A stretch of 64,000 nucleotides of DNA from Phocaeicola faecicola (GCF_013618865.1 NZ_JABSOE010000014.1:1-64000); one strand, 5' to 3'; counted from the stretch's first letter, positions 8,605-18,695 are shown. Notes: a model not told the origin generated them from the letters alone. Translations and numbers: made by a program.

Positions 8605-11600
8605 ATGAAAAGAAAGTTTATGTTGTTTTGTGCCTGCCTATTGATCAATATAGGTTGGGCCATTGCTCAGTCATCTGAGATTTCAGGTGTAGTGCTCTCT
8701 GCAGAGAACGGAGAGCCTGTAGTAGGAGCATCGATTTTAGTGGAGGGAACTACCGTCGGAACAATCACAGACATTGACGGAAAGTTTACCCTGAAAGTAA
8801 ATAAAGGGGGGAAGTTACAGATTAGCTACATCGGCATGAAAACGAAATCGTTGACAGCCAAAGACAATATGGTAGTGAAGCTGGAGTCTGACTCCGAGTT
8901 GCTGGAAGAGGTCGTGGTAACAGGTATGCAACGCATGGACAAGCGTTTGTTCTCTGGTGCCGCCACGCAGATTTCGGGTGAAAATGTAAAAATGGATGGT
9001 TTGGCTGATATCAGCCGAGGCCTGGAAGGTAAGGCTGCCGGTGTATCGGTACAGAATGTATCGGGTACTTTCGGTACTGCTCCGAAAATCCGTGTGCGTG
9101 GTGCTACTTCTATTTATGGTAGCTCTAAGCCGTTGTGGGTAGTCGACGGTGTCATTATGGAGGATGCGGTTGAGGTGAGTGCCGATCAGCTTTCTTCGGG
9201 TGATGCGGAAACTCTGATCAGTTCGGCTATCGCAGGTCTGAATGCGGATGATATTGAAAGTTTCCAGATTTTGAAGGATGGTTCTGCTACTTCTATCTAT
9301 GGAGCACGTGCTATGGCAGGTGTGATTGTAGTGACTACCAAGAAAGGTAAGTCGGGAGTCAGCAAGGTAAATTATACCGGTGAATTTACGACTCGTCTCG
9401 TTCCTAGTTACAATGATTTCAATATCATGAATTCTCAGGAGCAGATGGGAGTTTATAAACAGATGGAACAAAAAGGATGGCTGAATTTCTCAGAAACCAT
9501 CCGTGCTGCTGAGAGTGGTGTGTACGGTAAAATGTATCAGTTGATGAATACATTTGATTCGGTAAGCGGATTGCCTCTGTTGTGGAATACGGAAGAGAGT
9601 AAGGCTCAGTATCTCAGACAGGCAGAAATGAGAAATACAGACTGGTTTGACGAACTGTTTTCTCCGAGTCTTAGCCAGAATCATTCGGTAAGCTTGAGTG
9701 GAGGTACGGATAAGTCTTCTTATTATGCTTCTTTAAGTGCAATGTATGACCCGGGATGGTATAAGAAAAGTGGAGTAGAACGCTATACAGCCAATATCAA
9801 TACTTCATATAATATCTCAAAGTGGTTAAGTTTCAATATGATTGCGAATGCTTCTTACCGTAAACAGGAAGCTCCGGGTACTTTGGGACAGGAAGTGGAT
9901 GTAGTAAGTGGTGAAGTAAAGCGTGATTTTGATATTAACCCGTATTCGTATGCATTGAATACTTCACGTACACTCGATCCTCAGGAATATTACACAAGTA
10001 ACTATGCTCCGTTCAATATTCTTAATGAGTTGGACAACAACTATATTGATTTAAATATTGTAGATGTGAAATTCCAGGGAGAATTGAAATGGAAACCGAT
10101 TGCTGGTCTGGAATTTGCCGCATTGGGAGCAGTGAAGTATCAGGGTACTTCGCAGGAACATAAGATTAAGGATAATTCGAACCAGGCTGAAGCTTACCGT
10201 GCTGGATTGGATGATAAGACAATCATGGATAAGAATCCTTTCCTTTATCAAAATCCGGATAACCCGTATGCATTGCCGATTACGGTATTGCCGGAAGGTG
10301 GCATTTACAGAAGAACGGATTATAAGATGTTGAGTTATGACTTCCGTGGAACTGTCAACTGGAATAAGGTATTTGATGAAGTGCATCTGACTAACTGGTT
10401 CGGAGGTATGGAAGTCAATTCAATTGACCGTACTAAAGCGAACTTCCAGGGATGGGGATTGCAGTATGCCAATGGAGAGACTCCGTACTACGTATATGAA
10501 TATTTTAAACGTGGAATCGAACAGGGAGATCAGTATTTCGGCCTGAATAACTCTAAAGTTCGTAGTGTGGCTTTCTTTGCAAATGTCAACTACTCGTATG
10601 CCGGACGGTATTCTTTGAATGGAACAGTGCGTTACGAAGGTACTAACCGTATGGGTAAGAGCCGTAGTTCTCGCTGGTTGCCTACATGGAACGTATCTGG
10701 AGCTTGGAACGTTCACGAAGAGAAGTTCTTCTCGGCACTTGAACCAGCATTGTCTCACTTGACATTCAAAGCTTCTTATTCATTGACCGCTGACCGTGGT
10801 CCGGCGGATGTGACTAACTCCAAGGTTATCATCAACAGTTATATTCCGTTCCGTCCGTTTACAGGTATACAGGAACCGGGATTGAGAATCATTGACTTGG
10901 AAAACAGTGAATTGACTTATGAAAAGAAGCATGAGTTGAACCTGGGTGTGGATGTCGGATTCTTGAATAACCGCATCAACTTTGCCATGGACTGGTATAC
11001 GCGTAATAATTATGATTTGATTGGTGCTGTGAATACTCAGGGTGTGGGCGGTACGATTCTGAAACTGGCCAATGTGGCTTCTATGAAATCGCACGGTGTA
11101 GAATTTACGTTGTCTACTCATAATATCAAGAGCAAGAACTTTAACTGGAATACCGACTTTATTTTCTCAAAAGCTGAGAATGAAGTAACCGATTTGCAGC
11201 AGAATGCGAATGTAATGGATTTGGTTGCAGGTGTGGGATTTGCAAAACAGGGCTATCCGGTACGAGGTTTGTTCTCTATCCCGTTTGAAAAACTGGACAA
11301 AAATGGTATCCCTGTACTGAGAAATGAGTCTGGACAGTTGTCAAGTACCAGCTTCAATTTCCAGGAACGTGACAATACGGATTTCTTGATTTATGAAGGT
11401 CCGACTGATCCGACAATTACAGGTAGTTTGGGTAACGTGTTTACATATAAAGGATTCCGTCTGAATGTATTTATGACTTATTCGTTCGGTAATGTGGTAC
11501 GTTTGAATCCGGTATTTAATGCGAAATATTCAGACTTGAGCGCCATGACACGTGAGTTTAAAAACCGTTGGACATTGCCGGGTGATGAAAATGTAACAAA

Positions 11601-11925
11601 TATTCCGGCTATCATGTCTGCACGTATGTATAACGAACTCAGTGATTATGCATATGCTTACAATGCATATAATTACTCAAATGTACGTGTAGCTAAAGGT
11701 GATTTCATTCGTCTGAAAGAAATTTCTTTGTCGTATGATTTCCCGAAAAACTGGATTAAGCCGTTGCTGTTGTCTAATCTGTCTTTGAAAATACAGGCTA
11801 CTAACTTGTTCCTGCTGTATGCTGACAAGAAGTTGAACGGACAGGATCCTGAATTCTTCAATGCCGGTGGTGTAGCTTCTCCGGTTCCTCGTCAGTTTAC
11901 GCTTACTTTGAGATTGGGATTGTAA
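8605..11925 (+). CDS. SusC/RagA-type TonB-linked outer-membrane transporter
   Basis: The protein has a signal peptide (cleavage near AIAQ), a carboxypeptidase-regulatory-like domain (about residues 24-100, ISGVVLSAENGEPVVGASI), a TonB box region (LEEVVVTG), a plug with LWVVDGVIMED and the SusC signature ILKDGSATSIYGARA, and a long beta-barrel ending TLTLRLGL. SusC proteins are TonB-powered importers capped by SusD. I chose ATG 8605 over TTG 8590 because it directly begins the signal peptide. There is no N-terminal signalling extension, so control by an anti-sigma factor through this receptor is unlikely. The companion genes (SusD, zinc peptidase, DUF4302, BACON) resemble the BT_2260s locus of B. 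thetaiotaomicron, whose SusCD complex was found with bound peptides, so peptide or glycopeptide uptake is the likeliest role. Confidence 0.92.
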   Translation: MKRKFMLFCACLLINIGWAIAQSSEISGVVLSAENGEPVVGASILVEGTTVGTITDIDGKFTLKVNKGGKLQISYIGMKTKSLTAKDNMVVKLESDSELLEEVVVTGMQRMDKRLFSGAATQISGENVKMDGLADISRGLEGKAAGVSVQNVSGTFGTAPKIRVRGATSIYGSSKPLWVVDGVIMEDAVEVSADQLSSGDAETLISSAIAGLNADDIESFQILKDGSATSIYGARAMAGVIVVTTKKGKSGVSKVNYTGEFTTRLVPSYNDFNIMNSQEQMGVYKQMEQKGWLNFSETIRAAESGVYGKMYQLMNTFDSVSGLPLLWNTEESKAQYLRQAEMRNTDWFDELFSPSLSQNHSVSLSGGTDKSSYYASLSAMYDPGWYKKSGVERYTANINTSYNISKWLSFNMIANASYRKQEAPGTLGQEVDVVSGEVKRDFDINPYSYALNTSRTLDPQEYYTSNYAPFNILNELDNNYIDLNIVDVKFQGELKWKPIAGLEFAALGAVKYQGTSQEHKIKDNSNQAEAYRAGLDDKTIMDKNPFLYQNPDNPYALPITVLPEGGIYRRTDYKMLSYDFRGTVNWNKVFDEVHLTNWFGGMEVNSIDRTKANFQGWGLQYANGETPYYVYEYFKRGIEQGDQYFGLNNSKVRSVAFFANVNYSYAGRYSLNGTVRYEGTNRMGKSRSSRWLPTWNVSGAWNVHEEKFFSALEPALSHLTFKASYSLTADRGPADVTNSKVIINSYIPFRPFTGIQEPGLRIIDLENSELTYEKKHELNLGVDVGFLNNRINFAMDWYTRNNYDLIGAVNTQGVGGTILKLANVASMKSHGVEFTLSTHNIKSKNFNWNTDFIFSKAENEVTDLQQNANVMDLVAGVGFAKQGYPVRGLFSIPFEKLDKNGIPVLRNESGQLSSTSFNFQERDNTDFLIYEGPTDPTITGSLGNVFTYKGFRLNVFMTYSFGNVVRLNPVFNAKYSDLSAMTREFKNRWTLPGDENVTNIPAIMSARMYNELSDYAYAYNAYNYSNVRVAKGDFIRLKEISLSYDFPKNWIKPLLLSNLSLKIQATNLFLLYADKKLNGQDPEFFNAGGVASPVPRQFTLTLRLGL

Positions 11926-11952
11926 TAACAAACATTTGTAAATTCGTTGACT

Positions 11953-13539
11953 ATGAAACTTTATAATAAATATATTTGGGGACTCTTGTTCATGGGGGCA
12001 TCTGTTGGGTTTACCGGATGTAATGATTTTCTGGATGTGATGCCTGATCAGCGTACGGAGGTAACTCCTGATAATGCCGATTATCTGCTGGTTTCGGCTT
12101 ATCCGAATTGTATGCCTTTGGAAATCTTTGAAATGTATAGTGATAATACAGATGCATATCCTAACCGTTTTTCTGAAATGGATATGCTGCAGGGAGATTT
12201 GTTCTGGTGGAAAGATACTTCTCAGAACGGTACAGATTCTCCGGCTTTTCTTTGGGAATCGTGCTATCATGCCATTGCGGCAGCCAATCAGGTATTGGAT
12301 ATGGTTGAACGGAATGGAAATCCTGCCAACTTGGCTTCTTTGAAGGGAGAGGCTCTGTTATGCCGTGCATTCAATCATTTTGTACTGGCTACCACTTTCT
12401 GTAAGGCATATTCTCAGTCGGCAGAGACTGATTTGGGTATTCCATATATGACTTATCTGGAAACAACTGTTTCACCGAGCTATGAGAGAGGTACGCTGAA
12501 AGAGACTTATGAGATGATTGAGAAGGATTTGCTGGAAGGTATTCCTTTGCTTGATGACAGCCGCTACAAACAGGCCAAATATCATTTTACCAGAAATGCG
12601 GCTTATGCATTAGCTGCACGCTTTTATCTGAATTATACTCAGCCTGATTTGTCAAACTATGATAAGGTGATTGACTATGCTACAAGGGTATTGGGTGATA
12701 ATCCGTCAGTGAACTTGCGTAACTGGGAAGCTATCGGCAAGTTGTCAGTGAACGGAGATGTCCAGCCGAATGAATACATTGATGTAGAGAGTCCGGCTAA
12801 TATCCTGCTTATCAGTTATCACTCTTATTGGGGGTATGTAAGTGGTCCTTATGGATTGGGAGAACGTTATGCACACGGACCTAAGCTTTCGTATGAGACC
12901 AATCGTTCCAACGGCCCTTGGGGAAACTATGATCCGTCACATAATGTGTATTATACAGATGTATGGAGCAATTCTTCGGCTTTGCCTACTAAGGTGGTTT
13001 CAATGAAGGTAGCTCAATATAAGCAGGTGATTGACCCGGTGGCTGGTACGATTAATGGTTATTGTGTCAATGCGGCACTGACAATGGATGAACTGTTGCT
13101 TTCTCGTGCTGAGGCTTATGCGGTGAAGCAGGATTATGAGAGCGCAGTTGCCGATTTGAACGCGTGGATGTTCGCATATACTAATCAGGAGACACCTATG
13201 ACGGTAGAAAGCATAAATAATTTTTATGGCAGACTGGCATATTATCAACCGTTACAGCCGACTGTGAAAAAGGAATTGCATCCGCAGTTTGCACTCGTCA
13301 GTGATGTGCAGGAAAACATATTGCATGCGGTTTTGCAGGCACGCCGTATTACCACTTTGTATGAAGGACTCAGATGGTTGGATATCAAACGGTTCGGTAT
13401 TACAATTTATCGCCGTTTCATGCGTGATGACGGTAAGATCGATATTATGGATATGATGAAGGCAGATGACGAACGCCGGGCTATTCAGCTTCCTAGTGAT
13501 GTGATTACTGCCGGTATGAAACCTAACCCAAGAAATTAA
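11953..13539 (+). CDS. SusD/RagB-like nutrient-binding lipoprotein
   Basis: The lipoprotein signal ends GFTGC with the acylated Cys at residue 23, followed by NDFLDVMPDQ, a typical SusD start. The middle is helical TPR-like sequence (ALLCRAFNHFVLATTFCKAY), and the C-terminal part holds RAEAYAVKQDYESAVADLNAW and the SusD_RagB segment with ARRITTLYEGLRWLDIKRFG. SusD is the lid that captures substrate for SusC at the cell surface. The ATG at 11953 is preferred over the TTG at 11947. It follows susC by 27 bp and precedes the peptidase by 12 bp, so it is clearly in the same operon. Confidence 0.93.
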   Translation: MKLYNKYIWGLLFMGASVGFTGCNDFLDVMPDQRTEVTPDNADYLLVSAYPNCMPLEIFEMYSDNTDAYPNRFSEMDMLQGDLFWWKDTSQNGTDSPAFLWESCYHAIAAANQVLDMVERNGNPANLASLKGEALLCRAFNHFVLATTFCKAYSQSAETDLGIPYMTYLETTVSPSYERGTLKETYEMIEKDLLEGIPLLDDSRYKQAKYHFTRNAAYALAARFYLNYTQPDLSNYDKVIDYATRVLGDNPSVNLRNWEAIGKLSVNGDVQPNEYIDVESPANILLISYHSYWGYVSGPYGLGERYAHGPKLSYETNRSNGPWGNYDPSHNVYYTDVWSNSSALPTKVVSMKVAQYKQVIDPVAGTINGYCVNAALTMDELLLSRAEAYAVKQDYESAVADLNAWMFAYTNQETPMTVESINNFYGRLAYYQPLQPTVKKELHPQFALVSDVQENILHAVLQARRITTLYEGLRWLDIKRFGITIYRRFMRDDGKIDIMDMMKADDERRAIQLPSDVITAGMKPNPRN

Positions 13540-13551
13540 GGAGGATGACGT

Positions 13552-14469
13552 ATGAAAAAAATATTTATTTATAGTTGGCTTGTCTTTTTTGCAATGGTGG
13601 GTCTGTCTGCCTGCAATAATGAAGAGAACGAGGTGGATACAGCAAACAGTATCTTTGCAGGAGATCTGGTTCCTGGGGAGATGAATGAATTTGATAAATG
13701 GTTGCTGGAGAACTATATCTATACTTACAATATTCAGGTAAAGTACAGATTGGATGATAATGAGACGGATGTGAAGTATGATCTGGTTCCGGCTGATTAC
13801 GATAAGGCTTTTGCCCTGGCCAAGATAGTCAAGTATCTGTGGATGGAGGCTTATGATGAAGTGTGGGGCTTGCAGACTACCCGTGTATATGTTCCGAAGT
13901 TGATTCAGATGGTTGGTAATGTGGCTTATACTGAATCGGGTATGATTCTGGGACAGGCAGAACAGGGAATGAAGGTTACGCTTTTTAAAGTAAATGACTT
14001 GGATCTGGATAATTTGAATGTGGATGAGTTGAATGAGTTTTATTTCAAGACAATGCATCATGAATTTACTCACATTCTGAATCAGCGTAAGCCGTATGAT
14101 GTAAATTATGACTTGATTACGGAATCGGATTATGTAGGATCTGACTGGTACCGGATTTCTGGTACAGAAGCACTGCAGAAGGGATTTATTTCAAATTATG
14201 CAATGGACCGTGGCTCGGAGGATTTTGCTGAGATGATGTCTATTTACGTAACCAGTACGGCAGACATTTGGGAGAATTATCTGAAAATAGCAGAACCTGA
14301 TCCGAGTAGTCCATATTATAATCCGAATGTAAACGGTAGGGCTATTATTGAGAAGAAGTTTGCTATTGTGTACAAGTACATGAAGGAATCTTGGAATGTA
14401 GATTTGGATGAGCTCCGTGCTGTGGTACAGCGCCGGCAGGCTGATTTCCCGATGTTGTTCAATGATTAA
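13552..14469 (+). CDS. putative zinc-binding metallopeptidase lipoprotein
   Basis: The lipobox is GLSAC, with the Cys at residue 21. The zinc motif HEFTH is at 170-174, and a downstream GSEDFAEM (Glu223 or Glu227) can supply the third ligand, as in gluzincin-type peptidases. This matches the Bacteroidetes putative zinc-binding metallopeptidase family commonly found beside SusC/D pairs. It would trim proteins or peptides at the outer surface or in the periplasm before or after SusCD uptake. The length of 305 residues is usual. It sits in the middle of the operon, 12 bp from each neighbour. The actual substrate is unknown. Confidence 0.85.
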   Translation: MKKIFIYSWLVFFAMVGLSACNNEENEVDTANSIFAGDLVPGEMNEFDKWLLENYIYTYNIQVKYRLDDNETDVKYDLVPADYDKAFALAKIVKYLWMEAYDEVWGLQTTRVYVPKLIQMVGNVAYTESGMILGQAEQGMKVTLFKVNDLDLDNLNVDELNEFYFKTMHHEFTHILNQRKPYDVNYDLITESDYVGSDWYRISGTEALQKGFISNYAMDRGSEDFAEMMSIYVTSTADIWENYLKIAEPDPSSPYYNPNVNGRAIIEKKFAIVYKYMKESWNVDLDELRAVVQRRQADFPMLFND

Positions 14470-14481
14470 AATGGATGAGGT

Positions 14482-15747
14482 ATGAAAAAAATTGTATTAT
14501 ATGGTTTAATGGCTTGTATTACATGGAGTATGCAGTCATGTCTTTTCAGTGAAGATGATTTGTTTGAGGTATCTTCTGCTGAAAGGGAAAATGCGGCAGT
14601 AGAAGAATTGAGCCAGGTGCTGGTCAGTTCAGAAGGAGGGTGGAAATTGGGATATCGTTATGGTGGTTCGTCTGGAGACGGTGGAGCTGCAAATATCTTT
14701 TTGAAGTTTACTGACAAAGAGGTGGAAATGGCTTCTGATTTTCAGACATCTTCCTATACTGCGGGAGATGTGAAGACCAGTCGTTACTCGATTCAGTCTT
14801 ATCAGGGTACCATGCTGACTTTCGATTCGTATAACCCTATTCTGCATTCATTCTGTCAGCCTAACAGTTATATGGATCCGGGATATGAAGGAGATTATGA
14901 ATTCATCGTTCGTTCTGTATCTGAGAATGAAATCATTTTGACTGGTAAAAAGTATGGGGTGGAGATGGCGTTGACTCGTCTGGAACCTGCTACTGACTGG
15001 GAGGGTTACCTGACTGCCGCGGCAAATATTGATGTGGAGTCGGATTTCACCTCATTTAATATGTTGGTAAATGGAAAGAATATTGGGAAAATTCAAAGAA
15101 ATGGAAGAACTTTTATTCTCGCTTCGCAGGATGAGTTTGGTACAGTTTCCTACACGTATGTCCCTTTTATTTTTACCGATAAGGGGATGAACTTGATTCG
15201 GCCTTTGACTGTCGGCGAGGTAATGGTTCAGAATTTTACTTGGGATTTCAATTCGAATTCATTTATCTGCACGGACAATGGTGTGGATGTGAAGTGGGTG
15301 TTCGAACGTCCTGCAAAATATGATATGTATGTGGGTAAATATAATATCCAGGCAGGTAAACAGCGTATCCCTGTGGAAATAAAGGTAAAGAAGGATGGTA
15401 AGAGCTATCAGCTTGTGATACCGTATTCTAGCTGGACCATGGAACTGGAACTGTATTATGATACGGAACGGGATGATATCTCGGTTGCAGGTCAGGTAGC
15501 TGGTTATTATAATGGATTCCCGGTTTGTCTGTATCCGGGATCTGCCTCGGGTAATTTCTATGCTGATTTGAACAGCGTTTTCGAAGGACATACGGTAGAA
15601 AGGGATGGTTCTATTGAAATCTCCTTTACCAATAATCCGTATACAGAAGGAGCTGGCATGTACGACTGGCTGTTTATCTACGAGGATGGTGGCTACCGGG
15701 CCACAGCTATTTGGGAAAATCCGGTATTTGTGAAAGTGTCAGAATGA
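14482..15747 (+). CDS. DUF4302-type lipoprotein
   Basis: A lipoprotein signal ends MQSC with the Cys at residue 20. The body, from VSSEGGWKLGYRYGG onward, is rich in beta-strand patterns and matches what I know of the DUF4302 family (421 residues, normal length). These proteins occur next to SusCD and zinc peptidase genes and are thought to be surface accessory components of the importer. No catalytic motif is visible. Its position, 12 bp after the peptidase and 13 bp before the BACON gene, indicates a shared transcript. The function is inferred from neighbours only. Confidence 0.75.
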   Translation: MKKIVLYGLMACITWSMQSCLFSEDDLFEVSSAERENAAVEELSQVLVSSEGGWKLGYRYGGSSGDGGAANIFLKFTDKEVEMASDFQTSSYTAGDVKTSRYSIQSYQGTMLTFDSYNPILHSFCQPNSYMDPGYEGDYEFIVRSVSENEIILTGKKYGVEMALTRLEPATDWEGYLTAAANIDVESDFTSFNMLVNGKNIGKIQRNGRTFILASQDEFGTVSYTYVPFIFTDKGMNLIRPLTVGEVMVQNFTWDFNSNSFICTDNGVDVKWVFERPAKYDMYVGKYNIQAGKQRIPVEIKVKKDGKSYQLVIPYSSWTMELELYYDTERDDISVAGQVAGYYNGFPVCLYPGSASGNFYADLNSVFEGHTVERDGSIEISFTNNPYTEGAGMYDWLFIYEDGGYRATAIWENPVFVKVSE

Positions 15748-15760
15748 TAAAATGTGTATT

Positions 15761-16822
15761 ATGAAACGAAATCTTTTTTATATTTGGATATTATGCATTT
15801 GTTGTGCATTTGCAGCTTGTAGCGAAGAGGATTCTCCGGTATATGATTCAACTTTGAGAATTATTTCGGTAGAAAACATTAATTTTCAGCCTGATGGCGG
15901 ATGGGGCAGCATTACTGTAGAGGCTGTAGGTACGTTGGAAGCGTCTTCGGACAAGGAGTGGTGTACGTTTAATATCGAAGGGAATACAGTGAATGTGCAT
16001 GCAGAGCATTTTACTGGAATGTCCAGCCGTACGGCGGCTATTACAATCAATGCTGATGGTAAGAGTGTTACCGTTCCTGTAGTACAGGAGGGACTGGTTA
16101 TGAGTACCGATGAGTATGATTTGTATCACTGGTTTGATTATTCGGGAGGCAGTTTCTCTTATTCATTTAAGGCAAACTGTACATACGATGTGTCTTTGTC
16201 TGCTGATGCGGCATCATGGGTATCTTATGAGATGGACGAAGAGAATCACTTGTTGAATGTTACTGTAAAACCTAATGCAAGCAGTACTCCTCGTGGAGCT
16301 GTCATAAGTATTTTTACTTCTACTAAGGAAGTTAAATTGCAAATCTCGCAGGTGGAAGTTGCCGAAGAGATGATAGCTGATGTATGGAACTGTGCTTATT
16401 CTTCTATGGGACTGGCTGGTGATGATGGAGTACCTGTGCCTGTAGCTGCAGATGTACCTATACAGAAGACGTCAACCGAACATCTTTACGTGCTTCCTGC
16501 TTTAACTTTACAGGATGTTTATCTTCCATTGGTATTTGAGAATGGGCTTTTAAAGATTGCTGCCGGCCAGAATGTGGGAACTATCCAAGGCTTTAACCTG
16601 GTGACTTTGTACAGTTCAGAAGGTGGGGCTTTGTTCTTGGAAGGTGATATTGTAGGTCTCCCAATGTATGAGAATGGAAAAGTGGTTTATAAGTTTGGCC
16701 GCTCCAGAGCTGCTTCGGGAGGTAGTGCCGTGGCTGATCTGATTCTGGGTGCTTTCCAGGGATCCACTTTTGCAGGTTGGGTAGAACAGGTTTTGAATTT
16801 GTCTCTAAGCAAGGATTTATAA
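15761..16822 (+). CDS. BACON-domain surface lipoprotein
   Basis: The lipobox AFAAC (Cys20) follows the ATG at 15761; an in-frame ATG at 15752 would add only three residues. Two BACON-like Ig-fold repeats follow. The first is about residues 38-105 (KEWCTFNIEGNTVNV ending in PVVQEG), the second about 120-200 (ASWVSYEMDEENHLLNVTVKP ending in LQISQVE). BACON domains are spacers or binding modules in Bacteroidetes surface proteins. The last ~150 residues look like a small beta-rich domain I do not recognise. It is the last gene of the SusCD operon, before a strong terminator. Confidence 0.78.
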   Translation: MKRNLFYIWILCICCAFAACSEEDSPVYDSTLRIISVENINFQPDGGWGSITVEAVGTLEASSDKEWCTFNIEGNTVNVHAEHFTGMSSRTAAITINADGKSVTVPVVQEGLVMSTDEYDLYHWFDYSGGSFSYSFKANCTYDVSLSADAASWVSYEMDEENHLLNVTVKPNASSTPRGAVISIFTSTKEVKLQISQVEVAEEMIADVWNCAYSSMGLAGDDGVPVPVAADVPIQKTSTEHLYVLPALTLQDVYLPLVFENGLLKIAAGQNVGTIQGFNLVTLYSSEGGALFLEGDIVGLPMYENGKVVYKFGRSRAASGGSAVADLILGAFQGSTFAGWVEQVLNLSLSKDL

Positions 16823-16881
16823 TGTACAGAGACTTGATAATCAGATAGAATTATTCTCTCTTATAAAGTTTACTATATTCG

Positions 16882-16919
16882 CGCAGTCGGCTTTGTGAAA
16901 AGTCGGCTGCGTACTTTTT
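16882..16919 (+). terminator. rho-independent terminator of the SusCD operon
   Basis: A 12-bp stem (CGCAGTCGGCTT against AAGTCGGCTGCG, with two G-U pairs) is closed by a five-base loop and followed by TACTTTTTA. Confidence 0.8.
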
Positions 16920-17264
16920 ATGCCCTTGCCTGAAAGACTGGGAGTGTCTGATATGGAACATGGGAGGAAGGAAGGGCGTGGCTGCTTGTTTTTTCTTTGT
17001 AGGTAAGTCGGATATAGCTGAGGAATGGTAAGTGTAATGAATAAGCCGGTATTACTGGTGGGGGGTACTGCTTTTGAGAAAAAAAAGGAATTAAGTGGAG
17101 GAAACAGGCATCAGGTATGGATGCGGAGGCAGACAGCAAGCGAGTAAGGGGAAAGGGAAAACAAGAGAGAGGGAGATGAAAGGCAGCAAGTAATGGAATG
17201 TCTGCGGAATCGGGTTGCAATAGCAGTGCAGGGAATAGGTAACAGATTGATCGTACAAGGGGAT
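16920..17264. other. gene-free spacer, purine-rich on the + strand
   Basis: This spacer separates two terminators. From about 17080 to 17200 the + strand is mostly A and G. A 100-codon frame on the minus strand is a Pro/Ser/Leu-rich by-product of that composition and has no convincing start or relatives I know. I see no RNA gene or promoter here. Confidence 0.4.
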
Positions 17265-17309
17265 AAAAAAGCGAATCCCCCGGTTTACATCCCGTAAACC
17301 GGAGGATTC
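17265..17309 (-). terminator. rho-independent terminator of the GH88 gene
   Basis: Read on the minus strand, GAATCCTCCGGTTTAC pairs with GTAAACCGGGGGATTC around a six-base loop and runs into GCTTTTTT. Confidence 0.85.
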
Positions 17310-17368
17310 TTGCAGTTGGTTTTTATAAGTGATTGCGCAACCGGAATCCGGTTGCTGTTTTTATAGGT

Positions 17369-18598
17369 TTATTTCTTGTTTTCGATATCCATCTTACGCT
17401 TCAGCGCTTCCAGATAGTAGTAGTCTGCATAGTTCAGAGGCACGTCGATTTCGTTGTTGTGAGGAATACTTCCTACGCTGTGCATCAGGATAAAGCGTCC
17501 GTTTTCTCCCAGAGCAGCGGTGTAGTTGGGCGATGCCAGTGATTCCATGATCTTGTCGGCATATTCCTTGTAAGAAGCAGCATCCGGCAAGTTGTAAGTG
17601 CTGATTTCATACAGTGCAGAAGCGATGACTGCAGCCGAAGAAGCATCTCTCGGTTCGTTCGGAATGTTCGGTGCATCCATATCCCAGTAAGGAACCAGGT
17701 CGGCCGGCATTCTCTTGTGGTTCTTCATGAAGTTGAAGGTCTTCAGTGCCTGATCCAGGTACTTCTTGTCGCCGGTTTCACGATAACATACGCTGTATCC
17801 GTAGATAGCCCATCCCTGTCCGCGAGACCATGCTGATTCGTGTGCATATCCCTGAGCTGTGTGGCGGTTGCGTACGCTTCCGTTTTTCAGGCTGTAGTCG
17901 ATTACGTGGTAGCAGCTTCCGTCTTCTCTGAAGTGTTCCTGCAGGGTTCTGTCGGCATGTGCTACGGCTACCTTATAATATGTAGAGTCGCCTGAGAGTT
18001 TGGTAGCTTCGAACAGGAGTTCCAGGTTCATCATGTTGTCGATGATAACCGGGCATTCCCAGCCTCTCTGTGACTGCCATCCCTTGTCTACGTTCCAGCT
18101 CTGGATGATACCGGCTTTTTCACGGAAACGTGTGCAGAGTGACTTCGCAGCTTCAATCATTACATCCTTGTAGGCTTCCTTGTGGCTCAGACGGAGACCG
18201 TTACCGTAGCTGCAGTTTACGATGAAACCGATATCGTGGTGCCATGTCAGAGTCTTGGCCGAATCCAGTGCTTCAGTATATTTCTGTGCCAGCGGAATCA
18301 GGGTAGAGTCGTTGGTCAGTTCATACAGATACCATACGTTGCCTGGGAAGAATCCGCTTCTCCAGTCTTCGTATCCGCAGTAGAATACCTTACCTTCCGG
18401 AGTCAGCGTAACCGGGTTCAGGATCTTTCCGCTTGCTTCAATTGTGTCGATTTCCAGACCAATCTGTTTTCTCGCGTTTTCAATAGCTTTTTCACTCCAA
18501 GTCTTTTCCACTTCCTGTGATTTCTGTGATGTGCAGCTGATAGCTCCGACAGCCATCAGTGACAGTGCACTGGTGCGAAGGATGTTTGCTAACTTCAT
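17369..18598 (-). CDS. GH88 unsaturated glucuronyl hydrolase
   Basis: The lipoprotein-like signal ends AISC at residue 22. The rest is the (alpha/alpha)6 barrel of GH88, with Asp122 in HHDIGF and Asp187 in IIDNMMNLELL matching the two catalytic aspartates of Bacillus unsaturated glucuronyl hydrolase. AHESAWSRGQGWAIYGY is also characteristic. The enzyme hydrates and cleaves the 4,5-unsaturated uronic acid that polysaccharide lyases leave on glycosaminoglycan disaccharides. That product is made by the PL8 lyase encoded ~2 kb away on the other strand. The 409-residue length is normal. The gene stands alone on its strand, divergent from the sulfatase across a 650-bp spacer, and both are likely induced by the same glycan. 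Confidence 0.93.
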   Translation of the reverse strand: MKLANILRTSALSLMAVGAISCTSQKSQEVEKTWSEKAIENARKQIGLEIDTIEASGKILNPVTLTPEGKVFYCGYEDWRSGFFPGNVWYLYELTNDSTLIPLAQKYTEALDSAKTLTWHHDIGFIVNCSYGNGLRLSHKEAYKDVMIEAAKSLCTRFREKAGIIQSWNVDKGWQSQRGWECPVIIDNMMNLELLFEATKLSGDSTYYKVAVAHADRTLQEHFREDGSCYHVIDYSLKNGSVRNRHTAQGYAHESAWSRGQGWAIYGYSVCYRETGDKKYLDQALKTFNFMKNHKRMPADLVPYWDMDAPNIPNEPRDASSAAVIASALYEISTYNLPDAASYKEYADKIMESLASPNYTAALGENGRFILMHSVGSIPHNNEIDVPLNYADYYYLEALKRKMDIENKK

Positions 18599-18674
18599 AA
18601 ATGATTCTTTTTATATATATGATTATGCTAAAATTATTTTCATGGCTTTCATAGTGTGCCGCGTGGCAGAATCG

Positions 18675-18695
18675 GATAATCGCTGAAGGATTATC
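18675..18695. promoter_or_regulatory. inverted repeat in the GH88/sulfatase divergent region
   Basis: GATAATC at 18675-18681 and GATTATC at 18689-18695 are perfect 7-bp inverted arms with a 7-bp spacer, centred about 90 bp before the GH88 start. It is a plausible operator. Confidence 0.3.

Noticed and set aside
16918-17220. 100-codon minus-strand frame rich in Pro, Ser and Leu
   Set aside because: It mirrors a purine-rich stretch of the + strand, overlaps a terminator and has no signal, domain or convincing start.
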